Assembly (NCBI RefSeq): GCF_937926365.1
Contig: NZ_CALAOH010000127.1
Location: 7,886 to 71,885 of the forward strand
DNA from: an uncultured Azohydromonas sp.
Lineage (GTDB): Bacteria > Pseudomonadota > Gammaproteobacteria > Burkholderiales > Burkholderiaceae_C
DNA length: 64,000 nucleotides
Reading direction: 5' to 3'
How positions within the stretch are numbered: position 1 is the first letter of the stretch; each line of letters begins with the position of its first letter. Below the pieces are notes generated by a model. The model had not been told where the DNA came from, searched no databases, and saw only the letters and a list, made by a program, of their open reading frames with translations. The position numbers and the translations under genes were made by a program. Shown here piece after piece: positions 56,321 through 64,000 of the stretch.

Positions 56321-57346
56321 ATGTCCACCGTTCCCTCTTCCCAAGCCGAGACGACTGCTGCCGACGCGCTGTCCGATGACGCGCTGGCAGCGTTGCTGGG
56401 CCGGCTGCTGCCGGCCTGGATGGCGCGCCAGGGCATGTTGCTGGCGCTCAAGGACGCGGACAGCGGCGCCTACCTGTACGTCAACGAGGCGATGGTGCAG
56501 TGGCTGCGGTGCGACCCGGCCGCGCTGCGCGCGCAGGGCGACGCGGCACTGGAGCCGCCGCTGCCCGCACCGCTGCGTGCGGCCGAGCAGCACGCGCTGC
56601 AGCTGCCGCCGGACAAGCCGCTGCACAGCGAGCACCGCTTCGAGTGGCACGGGGCGCAGCAAGAGTTCAGCGTCTGGCGCGAGATCCGGTTGCTGCCCGA
56701 TGGGCGGCGGCTGCTGTGCAGCATCTGGACCGACTTGGGGCCGCAGCGCCGCGAGCAGCAGCGGCTGCGCGAGGTGCTGCAGCAACTGGAGCAGCAGCAG
56801 CGTCTCTACAACGAGCTGTACGGCGAGGGTGGTCCGCTGGGCGCGCAGGCCGGGCTGCAGTCGCGCGCGCTGTTCGACGAGCAGCTGGAGCATGCGGTGG
56901 CGGCTGCGCACGAGGAGCACCGAGAGATTGCACTCGTGTGGGTGGCGCTGGACGCGCCGCGCGCTGAAGTCGCCGCCGCCTGGGACGACGGGGCACTGGA
57001 GAGCGTGCGTGCGACGCTGGCGCGGCTGCTGCGCGCCAACACCCGCGCCGCGGACTGGACCTGCCGCCTGGACGGCCAGCGCTTCGCGGTGCTGATGTCC
57101 AACGTGGGGCTGGCCGTGGCCTATGGGCGCATGGAGCAGCTGCGGCGCGAGTGCGCGGCGCAGATCGTGGTCAGCGGCGGGCGCGAGCTGCGCTTCAGCG
57201 TGTCCATGGGCGTGGCGAGCTGTCCGCACACCGCCGGTGAAGCGCCCGCGCTGGTGGCCGGCTGCCAGGCGGCTCTGGCCGAGGCGCAGCAGCGCGGGGG
57301 CGACCAGGTGGTGCTGGCGCGGGTGCCGTTCGCAGTGCAGGGGTGA
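56321..57346 (+). CDS. PAS-like protein with degenerate GGDEF domain
   Basis: This 341-residue cytoplasmic protein has an N-terminal PAS-like region (MLLALKDADSGAYLYVNEAMVQWL, then EHRFEWHGAQQEFSVWREIRLLPDGRRLLCSIW), a short coiled coil (REQQRLREVLQQLEQQQRLYNE), and a GGDEF-like domain. The active-site GGDEF is replaced by DGQRF (RLDGQRFAVLMS) and the metal-binding acidic residue region is also changed, so no cyclase activity is expected; the frame of the fold (LRFSVSMGVASC) remains. It begins 64 bases after the ANTAR regulator gene and may be cotranscribed. Function unknown. Confidence 0.75.
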   Translation: MSTVPSSQAETTAADALSDDALAALLGRLLPAWMARQGMLLALKDADSGAYLYVNEAMVQWLRCDPAALRAQGDAALEPPLPAPLRAAEQHALQLPPDKPLHSEHRFEWHGAQQEFSVWREIRLLPDGRRLLCSIWTDLGPQRREQQRLREVLQQLEQQQRLYNELYGEGGPLGAQAGLQSRALFDEQLEHAVAAAHEEHREIALVWVALDAPRAEVAAAWDDGALESVRATLARLLRANTRAADWTCRLDGQRFAVLMSNVGLAVAYGRMEQLRRECAAQIVVSGGRELRFSVSMGVASCPHTAGEAPALVAGCQAALAEAQQRGGDQVVLARVPFAVQG

Positions 57347-57377
57347 GGCCGGTTCGGGCCGCCGCTGAAAAGAATTT

Positions 57378-57404
57378 CGTCATGCCCGCGCAGGCGGGCT
57401 TCCC
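57378..57404. repeat. Single REP-like palindrome
   Basis: The sequence cgtcatgcccgcgcaggcgg and onward, with the stem gcccgc / gcgggc, is a third copy of the repeat family at 12014-12165. It lies between convergent genes; the remainder of the 179-base gap holds nothing I recognise. Confidence 0.6.
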
Positions 57405-57525
57405 CACCCCGCATCCGGCATTCGGCCCGTTGGCGTGACGGGTCTCTTTACTGCTTGCTGCCGGGCTTTCCGATGGAGCCGCTACGGGCGCGGCAAGCTC
57501 GTTGCGCCGGCACCAACTTGCCTCG

Positions 57526-58335
57526 TCAGCTGCTCAGTCCCTTGTAGAGCATGTAGGCCGCGAGCAGGTACAGCAGGACGGCAAAGGAACGCTTGAGCTG
57601 GCGCACGTCCAGCGCGTGCGCGGCGCGCGCGCCCATGGGCGCCATGGTCACGCTGGCCAGGGCGACCACGGCCAGCGCTGGCAGGTACAGGTAGCCCAGT
57701 GCGCCGGGCAGGGCTGGCGGCAGGCCCAGGCCACCGACGAGGTAGCCCGCGGTGTTGGCGACCGCAATGGGAAAGCCCAGCGCCGCGCTGGTGGCGACCG
57801 CATGGTGGATGGGCACGTTGCAGCGGGTCATGAAGGGCACCGACACGAAGCCGCCGCCCGCGCCCACCAGGCCCGAGAGGAAGCCGATGCCGCTGCCCGC
57901 GGCGGCCTGGCCTAGGCGGCCGGGCATGTCGCGGTCCGGATGCGGCGGGCGCCCGCGCAGCATCTGCGTGGCCGAAAAGGCGACGAAGGCGGCGAAGAAC
58001 AGCGCCAGCGCCTGGCCCTTGATCACGGCAAAGGCGCCCGCGCCGGCCAGCAGTCCGCCCACCACGATGCCCGGCGCCATGTTGCGCACCAGCGGCCAGC
58101 GCACCGCGCCGCGCTTGTGGTGCGCGCGCACGCTGGACAGCGAGGTGAAGACGATGGTTGTCATGGACGTGGCGATGGCCATCTTCACCGCCATGCCCGA
58201 AGGCACGCCGCGCTGCGTCAGGATGAAGCTGAGGAAGGGCACCAGCAGCATGCCGCCGCCGATGCCCAATAGTCCCGCGAGAAAGCCGGTACAGCAGCCC
58301 AGCAGCAGCAACTCGGCCGCGAGTGAAAGGTCCAT
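57526..58335 (-). CDS. TauE/SafE family sulfite exporter-like permease
   Basis: This 269-residue inner-membrane protein belongs to the TauE/SafE family, whose members export sulfite, sulfoacetate or other organosulfur anions. It has the duplicated motifs GFLAGLLGIGGGMLLVPFL and GFLSGLVGAGGGFVSVPFM and about eight helices. The ATG at 58335 (MDLSLAAELLLLGC) opens the first helix. It follows the 6S RNA gene. The substrate is not known. Confidence 0.9.
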   Translation of the reverse strand: MDLSLAAELLLLGCCTGFLAGLLGIGGGMLLVPFLSFILTQRGVPSGMAVKMAIATSMTTIVFTSLSSVRAHHKRGAVRWPLVRNMAPGIVVGGLLAGAGAFAVIKGQALALFFAAFVAFSATQMLRGRPPHPDRDMPGRLGQAAAGSGIGFLSGLVGAGGGFVSVPFMTRCNVPIHHAVATSAALGFPIAVANTAGYLVGGLGLPPALPGALGYLYLPALAVVALASVTMAPMGARAAHALDVRQLKRSFAVLLYLLAAYMLYKGLSS

Positions 58336-58446
58336 GATGCTAAGAGGCCGACGCGTCCGGCCGCTGCCGCGCAAGGGCATGCGTCGCACCAGCAGCGAGG
58401 CTGCCGGCTGCAACAGGTGCAAGACGCGGGTGAAGGAAGAGGGGGT

Positions 58447-58624
58447 GTCCGTCGCGAGCTGTGGGCCGCATTCCTGAACCCAGGGGATTCAGGTGGGTCC
58501 GGTCAGCAGGACTTCGGGTTCGTCTGACGCGAGACGATCGCGCCCGTCCAGCAATTTTCCAGGCCCTTGCTCGCGAGAGCATCGGTTCAAGGAAATATAG
58601 AACCCACACGAACGCGGCGGACGA
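58447..58624 (-). ncRNA. ssrS: 6S RNA
   Basis: 6S RNA binds the sigma-70 RNA polymerase holoenzyme by mimicking an open promoter. The 5' arm reads GTCCG-C-CGCG-TTCG-TGTGGG and the 3' arm CCCACA-GCT-CGCG-A-CGGAC, giving the long closing stem. The bubble strand GGGTTCTATATTTCCTTGAA recalls the E. coli CCGATATTTC segment, and the 3' part (CACCTGAATCCCCTGGGTTC) matches the E. coli CACCTTGAACC...GGGTTCAAGG hairpin. Length is about 178 bases. A -10 box TAAAAT lies at 58635-58630. The location downstream of zapA is the known one. The ends are estimates. Confidence 0.82.
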
Positions 58625-58679
58625 GGCGAATTTTACGCCCTCGTCCGCAACGACTGCGGGATGAGGTACATCAACCCTG

Positions 58680-59003
58680 TCAAGGCGTGCCTGAAGTCGC
58701 ATCCGCAGCCAGCGCGCGGTCGATGCGCTCGATGAGCGCCTGCAACTGGGCCTCGCTCGGCGCGGTGGCCGCGGTGCCGGTTTCGCCGGGCGGCGGTGCG
58801 GCGGGGCGCTGCACGAGCTGATAGGCCAGGTTGAGCGCGGCCAACACGGCGATGCGTTCGCGCGCCTTGATGCGGCCGGCGTCGCGGATGGCCGTCATCT
58901 CGCGGTCCACCTGCGCGACGGCGGCCTGCAGCGCCTGCTCACCGCCGTCAGGGCAGCCCAGCAGGTAGCTCTGGCCGAGGATGGTGACTTCGAGCTGTTT
59001 CAT
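58680..59003 (-). CDS. zapA: Cell division protein ZapA
   Basis: ZapA promotes FtsZ filament bundling at the division ring. The 107-residue protein has the family N-terminus KQLEVTILGQSYLLGCPDGGEQAL, the middle AQVDREMTAIRDAGRIKARERIAVLAALNLAYQL and a C-terminal coiled-coil helix after a proline-rich break. It is preceded by a ZapB-like gene and followed by 6S RNA. Confidence 0.92.
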   Translation of the reverse strand: MKQLEVTILGQSYLLGCPDGGEQALQAAVAQVDREMTAIRDAGRIKARERIAVLAALNLAYQLVQRPAAPPPGETGTAATAPSEAQLQALIERIDRALAADATSGTP

Positions 59004-59027
59004 GGCGAAAGGGGACGCGGCGGCGGA

Positions 59028-59234
59028 TCAGCCCTGGCGGGCATCGGTGGCGGAGAGCCGTTCGATGAGCACGTCGATGCGTGAGCGTGCGGCGTTCAGG
59101 CGCGAGCGCAACTGGTCGCGTTCGGCGCCGAGCTCGGCGTGCTGGCGCTGCAGTTCGGCATGGGCTTGCTGGAGCTGCTCATGGCGGCGCGCGAGCAACT
59201 CGATGCGCTCGGCAAGTTCTTCCAGGGTCGGCAT
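59028..59234 (-). CDS. Small coiled-coil protein, ZapB-like
   Basis: This 68-residue protein is almost entirely coiled coil (LEELAERIELLARRHEQLQQ through the LSATDARQG end), with heptad leucines and glutamines. Position next to zapA and the size fit the ZapB-like/TIGR02449 group that links ZapA to other division parts. Sequence alone cannot prove the role. Confidence 0.75.
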   Translation of the reverse strand: MPTLEELAERIELLARRHEQLQQAHAELQRQHAELGAERDQLRSRLNAARSRIDVLIERLSATDARQG

Positions 59235-59279
59235 GTTTGGGAGGGCGAGGCGAGGCCGGGGATTGTAGGCTCCGCGTCC

Positions 59280-59915
59280 TTACGATCGGCTACTCAGAAA
59301 TTGATCGCAGCAGTCAGCCACCGCGCAGCGCTCGCACAGCGGGCGCCGGGCCTGACAGACGTAGCGCCCATGCAGGATCAGCCAATGGTGCGCGTCCACG
59401 CGGTAGGCCTCGGGTACGCGCCGCAGCAGTCCCTGCTCGACCTCCAGCGGCGTGCGCCCGGGCGCCAGACCGGTGCGGTTGCTGACGCGGAAGATGTGAG
59501 TGTCCACCGCCATGGTCGGCTCGCCGAAGGCGACGTTGAGCACCACGTTGGCCGTCTTGCGGCCCACGCCGGGCAGCGCCTCCAGCGCTTCGCGGCTGCG
59601 CGGCACGCGCCCGCCATGCTGCTCCAGCAGGATGCGGCTGGTGTTCCAGAGGTTCTTGGCCTTGGTGGGATAGAGCCCCACGCTGCGGATGTAGCCCGCG
59701 ATGCCTTCGATGCCCAGCGCGAACATCTTGCGCGGCGTGTTGGCCACCGGGAACAGCTGCCGCGTGGCCTTGTTGACGCCCGCGTCGGTGGACTGCGCCG
59801 ACAGCAGTACCGCCGCCAGCAGCTCGAACACGTTGGTGAATTCCAGCTCGGTGGTGGGCTGCGGGTTGGCGGCGCGCAGCGTGGCGAACAGCCGTTCGAC
59901 GGCTTGGTCGTTCAT
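59280..59915 (-). CDS. nth: Endonuclease III
   Basis: Nth is a bifunctional DNA glycosylase/AP lyase for oxidised pyrimidines. The 211-residue protein has the helix-hairpin-helix LPGVGRKTANVVLN with catalytic Lys120, Asp138 in VDTHIFRV, and the Fe-S loop C-x6-C-x2-C-x5-C (CQARRPLCERCAVADC). Residue numbers match E. coli Nth, which supports the ATG at 59915. A GTG at 59930 overlaps the rsxB stop as GTGA and would add five residues. Confidence 0.95.
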   Translation of the reverse strand: MNDQAVERLFATLRAANPQPTTELEFTNVFELLAAVLLSAQSTDAGVNKATRQLFPVANTPRKMFALGIEGIAGYIRSVGLYPTKAKNLWNTSRILLEQHGGRVPRSREALEALPGVGRKTANVVLNVAFGEPTMAVDTHIFRVSNRTGLAPGRTPLEVEQGLLRRVPEAYRVDAHHWLILHGRYVCQARRPLCERCAVADCCDQFLSSRS

Positions 59916-59926
59916 GGCAGTGTCGT

Positions 59927-60640
59927 TCACACCCGCGAGGCGCGCTGCGCGCGGGCGCGGGCCAGCGCGGCCTCGATCACGGAGCGTTTCCTGTCCAGCG
60001 TCTCGGGGTCCTGGTGGCGGCTGTGGGCGGGCAGGTCGGCCAGCTTGGTCTCGGCCTTGGCGATGAGTCGCTCGCGCGTGTCCTCCTCGGCCTGCGCCAG
60101 CCGCGCGCGGTGCGCGGCGTAGCGGCGGCGGGCTTGCTCGGCTTGTGCCGGACTCCAGGCCGCCCAGCCGGTGGCGGCGGTGATGGGCTCCAGCACGATG
60201 CAGTCCACCGGGCAGGCGGGGACGCACAGCTCGCAGCCGGTGCACTCGTTCTCGATGACGGTGTGCATGCGTTTGGTGGCGCCGGCAATGCAGTCCACCG
60301 GGCAGGCCTTGATGCACAGCGTGCAGCCGATGCACCAGGCCTCGTCGATGAAAGCCACCATGCGCGGCGCTTCGGTGCCGCAGCCTGCATCCAGCGGGCG
60401 TGTCGGCTGGCCGGTGAGTGTGGCCAGCCGACGCACGCCCTCGGCGCCGCCAGGTGGGCAGCGGTCGATGCCGGCCTCGCCGGCGGCCACGGCCTGCGCG
60501 TAGCCGCGGCAGTCCGGGTAGCCGCAGCGGGTGCACTGCGTCTGTGGCAGTTCGGCGTCGATGGCGGCGGCCAGACCCTGCAGCGAGGGCAGGGCGGCGG
60601 CCGGTCTCAGCGCTGGGGTTGAGGCGACTTTTTCAGGCAC
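59927..60640 (-). CDS. rsxB: RsxB/RnfB-like electron transport ferredoxin
   Basis: This 237-residue protein resembles the B subunit of the Rnf/Rsx complex. It has the N-terminal cluster CTRCGYPDCRGYAQAVAAGEAGIDRCPPGG and two ferredoxin motifs (WCIGCTLCIKACPVDCI and ECTGCELCVPACPVDCI). It lacks an obvious membrane anchor of full RnfB, and no other rsx genes are nearby, so its partners are uncertain. It ends with a charged helical tail. Its start overlaps the phaZ stop by eight bases, and nth follows; the link with nth is conserved in proteobacteria. Confidence 0.85.
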   Translation of the reverse strand: MPEKVASTPALRPAAALPSLQGLAAAIDAELPQTQCTRCGYPDCRGYAQAVAAGEAGIDRCPPGGAEGVRRLATLTGQPTRPLDAGCGTEAPRMVAFIDEAWCIGCTLCIKACPVDCIAGATKRMHTVIENECTGCELCVPACPVDCIVLEPITAATGWAAWSPAQAEQARRRYAAHRARLAQAEEDTRERLIAKAETKLADLPAHSRHQDPETLDRKRSVIEAALARARAQRASRV

Positions 60641-61988
60641 CGGCTTTGGTCGTGGAACGCTTGGAGCGCGCGGGCACCGCCGGCACCGCCGGCACCGCCT
60701 CGGCCGTGGCGTCGGGCAGCGCCTCGCGCTTGGCCGGGGGCGTCACTTGCTCGTCGAAGCGGGCGATGAAGTCGCGTACCTGCGGATACACCTTCTCGCG
60801 CCAGCGGCGGCCGGAGAAGATGCCGTAATGGCCCGCGCCTTCGACGTCGTAGTGAAACTGGCGCTCCTTGGGAATGCCGGTGCACAGGTCATGCGCGGCC
60901 TTGGTCTGGCCAGCGCCGGAGATGTCGTCGAGCTCGCCCTCGACGGTCAGCAGCGCGCTGGTACTGATGTCCTGCGGACGCACGAACTCGCCCTCGACCT
61001 CCCAGGTGCCGTTGACCAGCGCGAAGTCCTGGAACACCGTCTTGATGGTTTCCAGGTAGTACTCGGCCGGCATGTCCAGCACGGCGTTGTACTCGTCGTA
61101 GAACTTGCGGTGCGCCTCGATGCTGTCCTCGTCGCCGCGGATCAGGTCGAGGAAGTAGTCGTAGTGCGAGCTCAGGTGGCGGTCCGGGTTCATGGCCACG
61201 AAGCCCGTGTGCTGCAGGAAGCCCGGGTACACGCGCCGCCCTGCGCCGGGGTAGTTCGGCGGCACGCGGTAGATCACGTTGTTCTCGAACCACTCGTGGC
61301 GCTTGTTCATCGCCAGGTTGTTCACGGCGGTGGGCGAGCGCCGCGCGTCGATGGGGCCGCCCATCATCGTCATGGTGCGCGGCGTGGCCTCGCCGCGGCT
61401 GGCCAGCAGCGACACGGCCGCGAGCACCGGCACGGTGGGCTGGCACACGGAGATGACGTGCACGTTCGGTCCGATGAAGCGGATGAACTCCTGCACGTAC
61501 TCGACGTAATCGTTGAGGTGGAAAGGGCCCTCCGAGGCGGGCACCATGCGCGCGTCGGTCCAGTCGGTGATGTAGACCTTGTGGTCGTGCAGCAGCGAGC
61601 GCACCGTGTCGCGCAGCAGCGTGGAATGGTGGCCCGACAGCGGCGCGACCACCAGCACCGTGGGCTGGCCCTTCATGGCGGTGAGGGCGGGCAGATCGTC
61701 GCTGAAGCGCTTGAAGCGCAGCAGCCGGCAGAAGGGCTTCTGCAACGCCACGCGCTCCTGCACCGCGACCTCCACGCCGTTGACGGTGGCGGAGGTGATC
61801 TCGAACTGGGGCTTCTCGTAGTCCTTGGCCAGCCGGTGCAGCAGGTCCAGCGCGGCGGAGATGCGCTGCGACAGGATGGAGTGGGCGAAGGGCGACAGCG
61901 GATGGTCGTACAGCTTGGAAGCCGCGCTGGCGAACTCGGAGAAGGGCGCCATCAAGGCGCGCTGGCTTTCGTAGAGCTGGTACAGCAT
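60633..61988 (-). CDS. phaZ: Intracellular polyhydroxyalkanoate depolymerase
   Basis: This 451-residue protein breaks down stored PHA granules. The nucleophile is a cysteine, Cys182 in VHVISVCQPTVPVLAA, as in the PhaZ1 type of Cupriavidus, rather than serine. Other family parts are YDHPLSPFAHSILSQRISAAL and TVEGELDDISGAGQTKAAHDLC, and GAGHYGIFSGRRWRE. The C-terminal tail has the repeat VPAVPAVPA before a basic end, encoded by a tandem nine-base DNA repeat near 60675-60702. The reading frame is intact. Confidence 0.93.
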   Translation of the reverse strand: MLYQLYESQRALMAPFSEFASAASKLYDHPLSPFAHSILSQRISAALDLLHRLAKDYEKPQFEITSATVNGVEVAVQERVALQKPFCRLLRFKRFSDDLPALTAMKGQPTVLVVAPLSGHHSTLLRDTVRSLLHDHKVYITDWTDARMVPASEGPFHLNDYVEYVQEFIRFIGPNVHVISVCQPTVPVLAAVSLLASRGEATPRTMTMMGGPIDARRSPTAVNNLAMNKRHEWFENNVIYRVPPNYPGAGRRVYPGFLQHTGFVAMNPDRHLSSHYDYFLDLIRGDEDSIEAHRKFYDEYNAVLDMPAEYYLETIKTVFQDFALVNGTWEVEGEFVRPQDISTSALLTVEGELDDISGAGQTKAAHDLCTGIPKERQFHYDVEGAGHYGIFSGRRWREKVYPQVRDFIARFDEQVTPPAKREALPDATAEAVPAVPAVPARSKRSTTKAGA

Positions 61989-62253
61989 CGAACGGAACCT
62001 CGCAGCAGATTGGGGACGGACGACGTCTCGGACGTTTTTAGGATGAGCGCCGCAGATGAGCTGAACCTGACAAGGTGCAGCTCTTTGTGCAAGTGCAGCA
62101 ATTTTTGTGCGCGACGAGTCGGGAGCGTGCCATCCTGTGACAAGTCAAGGATGTGCGAAGGGCCGGAAACCCGGCCCATGTGCGATGCAGTTCACGCAAA
62201 TTTCCGGCCACCGCCTCCGCTGTCGCGACGGCGTGCCGGAAGGCAGGAGCGCG

Positions 62254-63453
62254 TCAGGCGGCGACCTTGGCCATGGCGGTGGCCACGGCGTCGATGTTGC
62301 GGCTGTTGAGCGCGGCCACGCAGATGCGGCCGGAGTCCACGCCGTAGACGCCGAACTCGCTGCGCAGGCGCTGCATCTGCTCCTTGTTCAGGCCGGAGTA
62401 GCTGAACATGCCCTTCTGGCGAACGATGTAGGAGAGGTCCTGCTTCACGCCGGCGGCCTGCAGCTTTTCCACCAGCAGCGAGCGCATGAGCTTGATGCGC
62501 TGGCGCATGCCGGCGAGCTCCTCCTCCCATTGCGCGCGCAACGAAGGCGTGGTCAGCACCGTGGCCACCACCTGCGCGCCGAAGGTGGGCGGGTTGGAGT
62601 AGTTGGTGCGGATGACGATCTTGAGCTGCGAGAGCACGCGGGCGGCCTCGTTGGCGCTGTCGCACACCACGCTCAGCGCGCCCACGCGCTCACCGTAGAG
62701 CGAGAAGCTCTTGGAGAAGGAGGTGGAGACGAAGAAGTCGATGCCCGCGGCCAGGAACTGCTGGATCACGGCGCCGTCCTCGGCGATGCCCTCGCCGAAG
62801 CCCTGGTAGGCCATGTCGAGGAAGGCCACCAGGCCGGCGTCCTTGACGGCAGCGACCACCTGCGTCCACTGCTCGGGCGTGATGTCGTAGCCGGTCGGGT
62901 TGTGGCAGCACGCATGCAGCACCACGATCGTGCCCTTGGCGGCACCGCGCAGCGCGGCAACCATGTCGTCGAAGCGCACGCCGCGCTTATCGGCGTCGTA
63001 GTAGGGGTAGGTGCCGACTTCGAAGCCCGCGTTGGTGAACAGCGCACGGTGGTTCTCCCAGCTCGGGTCGCTGATCAGGACCTTGGCGGCCGGGTTGACG
63101 CGCTTGAGGAAGTCGGCGCCGATCTTCAGGCCGCCCGTACCGCCCAGGGCTTGCACGGTGGCAATGCGGCCGCCCTTGACAGCGTCGCTGTCGGCGCCGA
63201 ACACCAGGCCCTGCACCGCCTTGTCGTAGGCGGCGATGCCGTCGATGGGCAGGTAGCCGCGGGGCTTCTTGGCTTCCAGCAGCTGCTGCTCGGCAGCGGC
63301 GACGCACTTGAGCAGCGGCAGCTTGCCCTCATCATCGAAATACACGCCCACGCCCAGGTTGACCTTGGCGGGGTTGGGGTCGGCGGCGAACTGTTCGTTG
63401 AGGCCCAGGATCGGGTCGCGCGGGGCCATTTCGACGGCGGCAAACAGGGACAT
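62254..63453 (-). CDS. Class I aromatic/aspartate aminotransferase
   Basis: This 399-residue pyridoxal-phosphate enzyme is of the AspC/TyrB type. It has the N-terminal DPILGLNEQFAADPNPAKVNLGVGVYFDD, VQALGGTGGLKIGADFL, HACCHNPTGYDIT, and the cofactor lysine Lys248 in STSFSKSFSLYGERVG. The C-terminal arginine loop is YGVDSGRICVAALN. Substrate choice between aromatic acids and aspartate is not decided. It is divergent from uvrB, a pairing common in Burkholderiales. Confidence 0.92.
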   Translation of the reverse strand: MSLFAAVEMAPRDPILGLNEQFAADPNPAKVNLGVGVYFDDEGKLPLLKCVAAAEQQLLEAKKPRGYLPIDGIAAYDKAVQGLVFGADSDAVKGGRIATVQALGGTGGLKIGADFLKRVNPAAKVLISDPSWENHRALFTNAGFEVGTYPYYDADKRGVRFDDMVAALRGAAKGTIVVLHACCHNPTGYDITPEQWTQVVAAVKDAGLVAFLDMAYQGFGEGIAEDGAVIQQFLAAGIDFFVSTSFSKSFSLYGERVGALSVVCDSANEAARVLSQLKIVIRTNYSNPPTFGAQVVATVLTTPSLRAQWEEELAGMRQRIKLMRSLLVEKLQAAGVKQDLSYIVRQKGMFSYSGLNKEQMQRLRSEFGVYGVDSGRICVAALNSRNIDAVATAMAKVAA

Positions 63454-63597
63454 GGGTGATTCCAGAAGGGGGAGAGGAGCGCCGCCGCTGGGGGTAGGGG
63501 CGATGCGCTAGGCTGTCGGATTGCCCTGCGGTCTGACCCGCGAGGGCGCGCAATTCTAAGCCGCCACGTCGTTTTCCCCGGTATTCCAGGATTCCAG

Positions 63598-64000
63598 ATG
63601 CCTTCACCCAAGCCCGTACCGAGCTGCGCCGCCATGCAGGATGCCGCTGCGGCGGCGCCGGAAGCCGCAGCGCCGCAGGGCGAGTTCGTGCGCTATCCCG
63701 GCTCGCCCTTCGAGCTGTTCCAGCCCTATCCGCCCGCGGGCGACCAGCCCACGGCCATCGAGCAGCTGGTGGAGGGCGTGCAGGACGGCCTGAGCTTCCA
63801 GACGCTGCTGGGCGTCACGGGCTCGGGCAAGACCTTCACCATGGCCAACGCCATCGCGCGGCTGGGCCGCCCGGCGATCGTGTTCGCACCCAACAAGACG
63901 CTGGCCGCGCAGCTCTACAGCGAGTTCCGCGAGTTCTTCCCCAAGAACGCCGTCGAGTACTTCGTCAGCTACTACGACTACTACCAGCCCGAGGCCTACG
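63598..64000 (+). CDS. uvrB: UvrABC excision nuclease subunit B, N-terminal part
   Basis: UvrB is the damage-verifying helicase-like subunit of nucleotide excision repair. Only 134 codons are inside the window. The P-loop TLLGVTGSGKTFTMAN and the following FAPNKTLAAQLYSEFREFFPKNAVEYFVSYYDYYQPEAY are typical. Translation from ATG 63598 adds an alanine/proline-rich start of about 30 residues; ATG 63634 is an alternative. I see no LexA box in the 144 bases upstream. Confidence 0.96.
   Translation, partial: MPSPKPVPSCAAMQDAAAAAPEAAAPQGEFVRYPGSPFELFQPYPPAGDQPTAIEQLVEGVQDGLSFQTLLGVTGSGKTFTMANAIARLGRPAIVFAPNKTLAAQLYSEFREFFPKNAVEYFVSYYDYYQPEAY

Noticed and set aside
58594..58599. TATATT as the 6S RNA -10 box
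   Set aside because: It lies inside the RNA; the closing stem arms place the start near 58624, and this stretch is the central bubble strand.
58340..58702. 120-codon frame over the 6S RNA region
   Set aside because: It overlaps the 6S RNA and the zapA end, and its product has no recognisable features.
63454..63597. LexA (SOS) box before uvrB
   Set aside because: No CTG-N10-CAG pattern with the usual AT-rich centre is visible.

Overview
The window is GC-rich, tightly packed chromosomal DNA from a betaproteobacterium, most likely a Comamonadaceae-type member of the Burkholderiales. The basis is the gene set: a Bug-family tricarboxylate-binding protein, a general porin of the Burkholderiales type, the pyrG-kdsA-eno-ftsB order, the zapB-zapA-6S RNA order, an intracellular PHA depolymerase, a MutL that keeps its endonuclease motif, and an RsxB-like ferredoxin beside nth. 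No prophage, transposase, CRISPR array, rRNA or tRNA gene is visible.

Layout. 1-6.2 kb: acnA (its end lies outside the window), an AT-rich gap and a large surface lipoprotein. 6.2-13.1 kb: mutL, a DedA protein, amiC-tsaE, queG and an AEC carrier. 13.2-19 kb: a Bug binding protein, xerD, a porin, an amino-acid ABC pair without its ATPase, and a ferritin-like protein. 19.3-26.3 kb: hslO, then a long leftward run pyrG-kdsA-DUF1330-eno-ftsB-pnuC-ribosylnicotinamide kinase-like gene. 26.3-31.6 kb: suhB, mutS, the proteasome relative Anbu and a hydrolase, the last three joined by ATGA overlaps. 31.7-36.2 kb: trmJ, cysE, mogA, darP and pmbA. 36.4-40.9 kb: a complete branched-chain amino-acid ABC operon. 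41-43.6 kb: rpsU-yqeY and small enzymes. 43.6-57.3 kb: an assimilatory nitrate locus. 57.5-64 kb: a TauE exporter, 6S RNA, zapA, a ZapB-like gene, rsxB-nth, phaZ, an aminotransferase and the start of uvrB.

The nitrate locus is the centrepiece. NarK imports nitrate, NasA reduces it to nitrite, NirBD reduces nitrite to ammonium, and CobA feeds siroheme synthesis for NirB. A fused kinase/phosphatase lies on the opposite strand between narK and nirB. The narK leader carries a near-consensus sigma-54 promoter, two adjacent stem-loops with A1/G4 loops (the first an exact ANTAR hexaloop), a weak attenuator-like hairpin and a 17-codon ORF just before narK. The divergent neighbour encodes a protein that joins a pseudo-receiver, an ANTAR domain and two NarX/PilJ-like nitrate-sensing boxes, and no NasS gene is present. 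This suggests a self-contained nitrate-sensing antitermination system under nitrogen (RpoN) control. A 26-codon ORF with the best Shine-Dalgarno sequence noticed in the window sits between nasA and ybiB.
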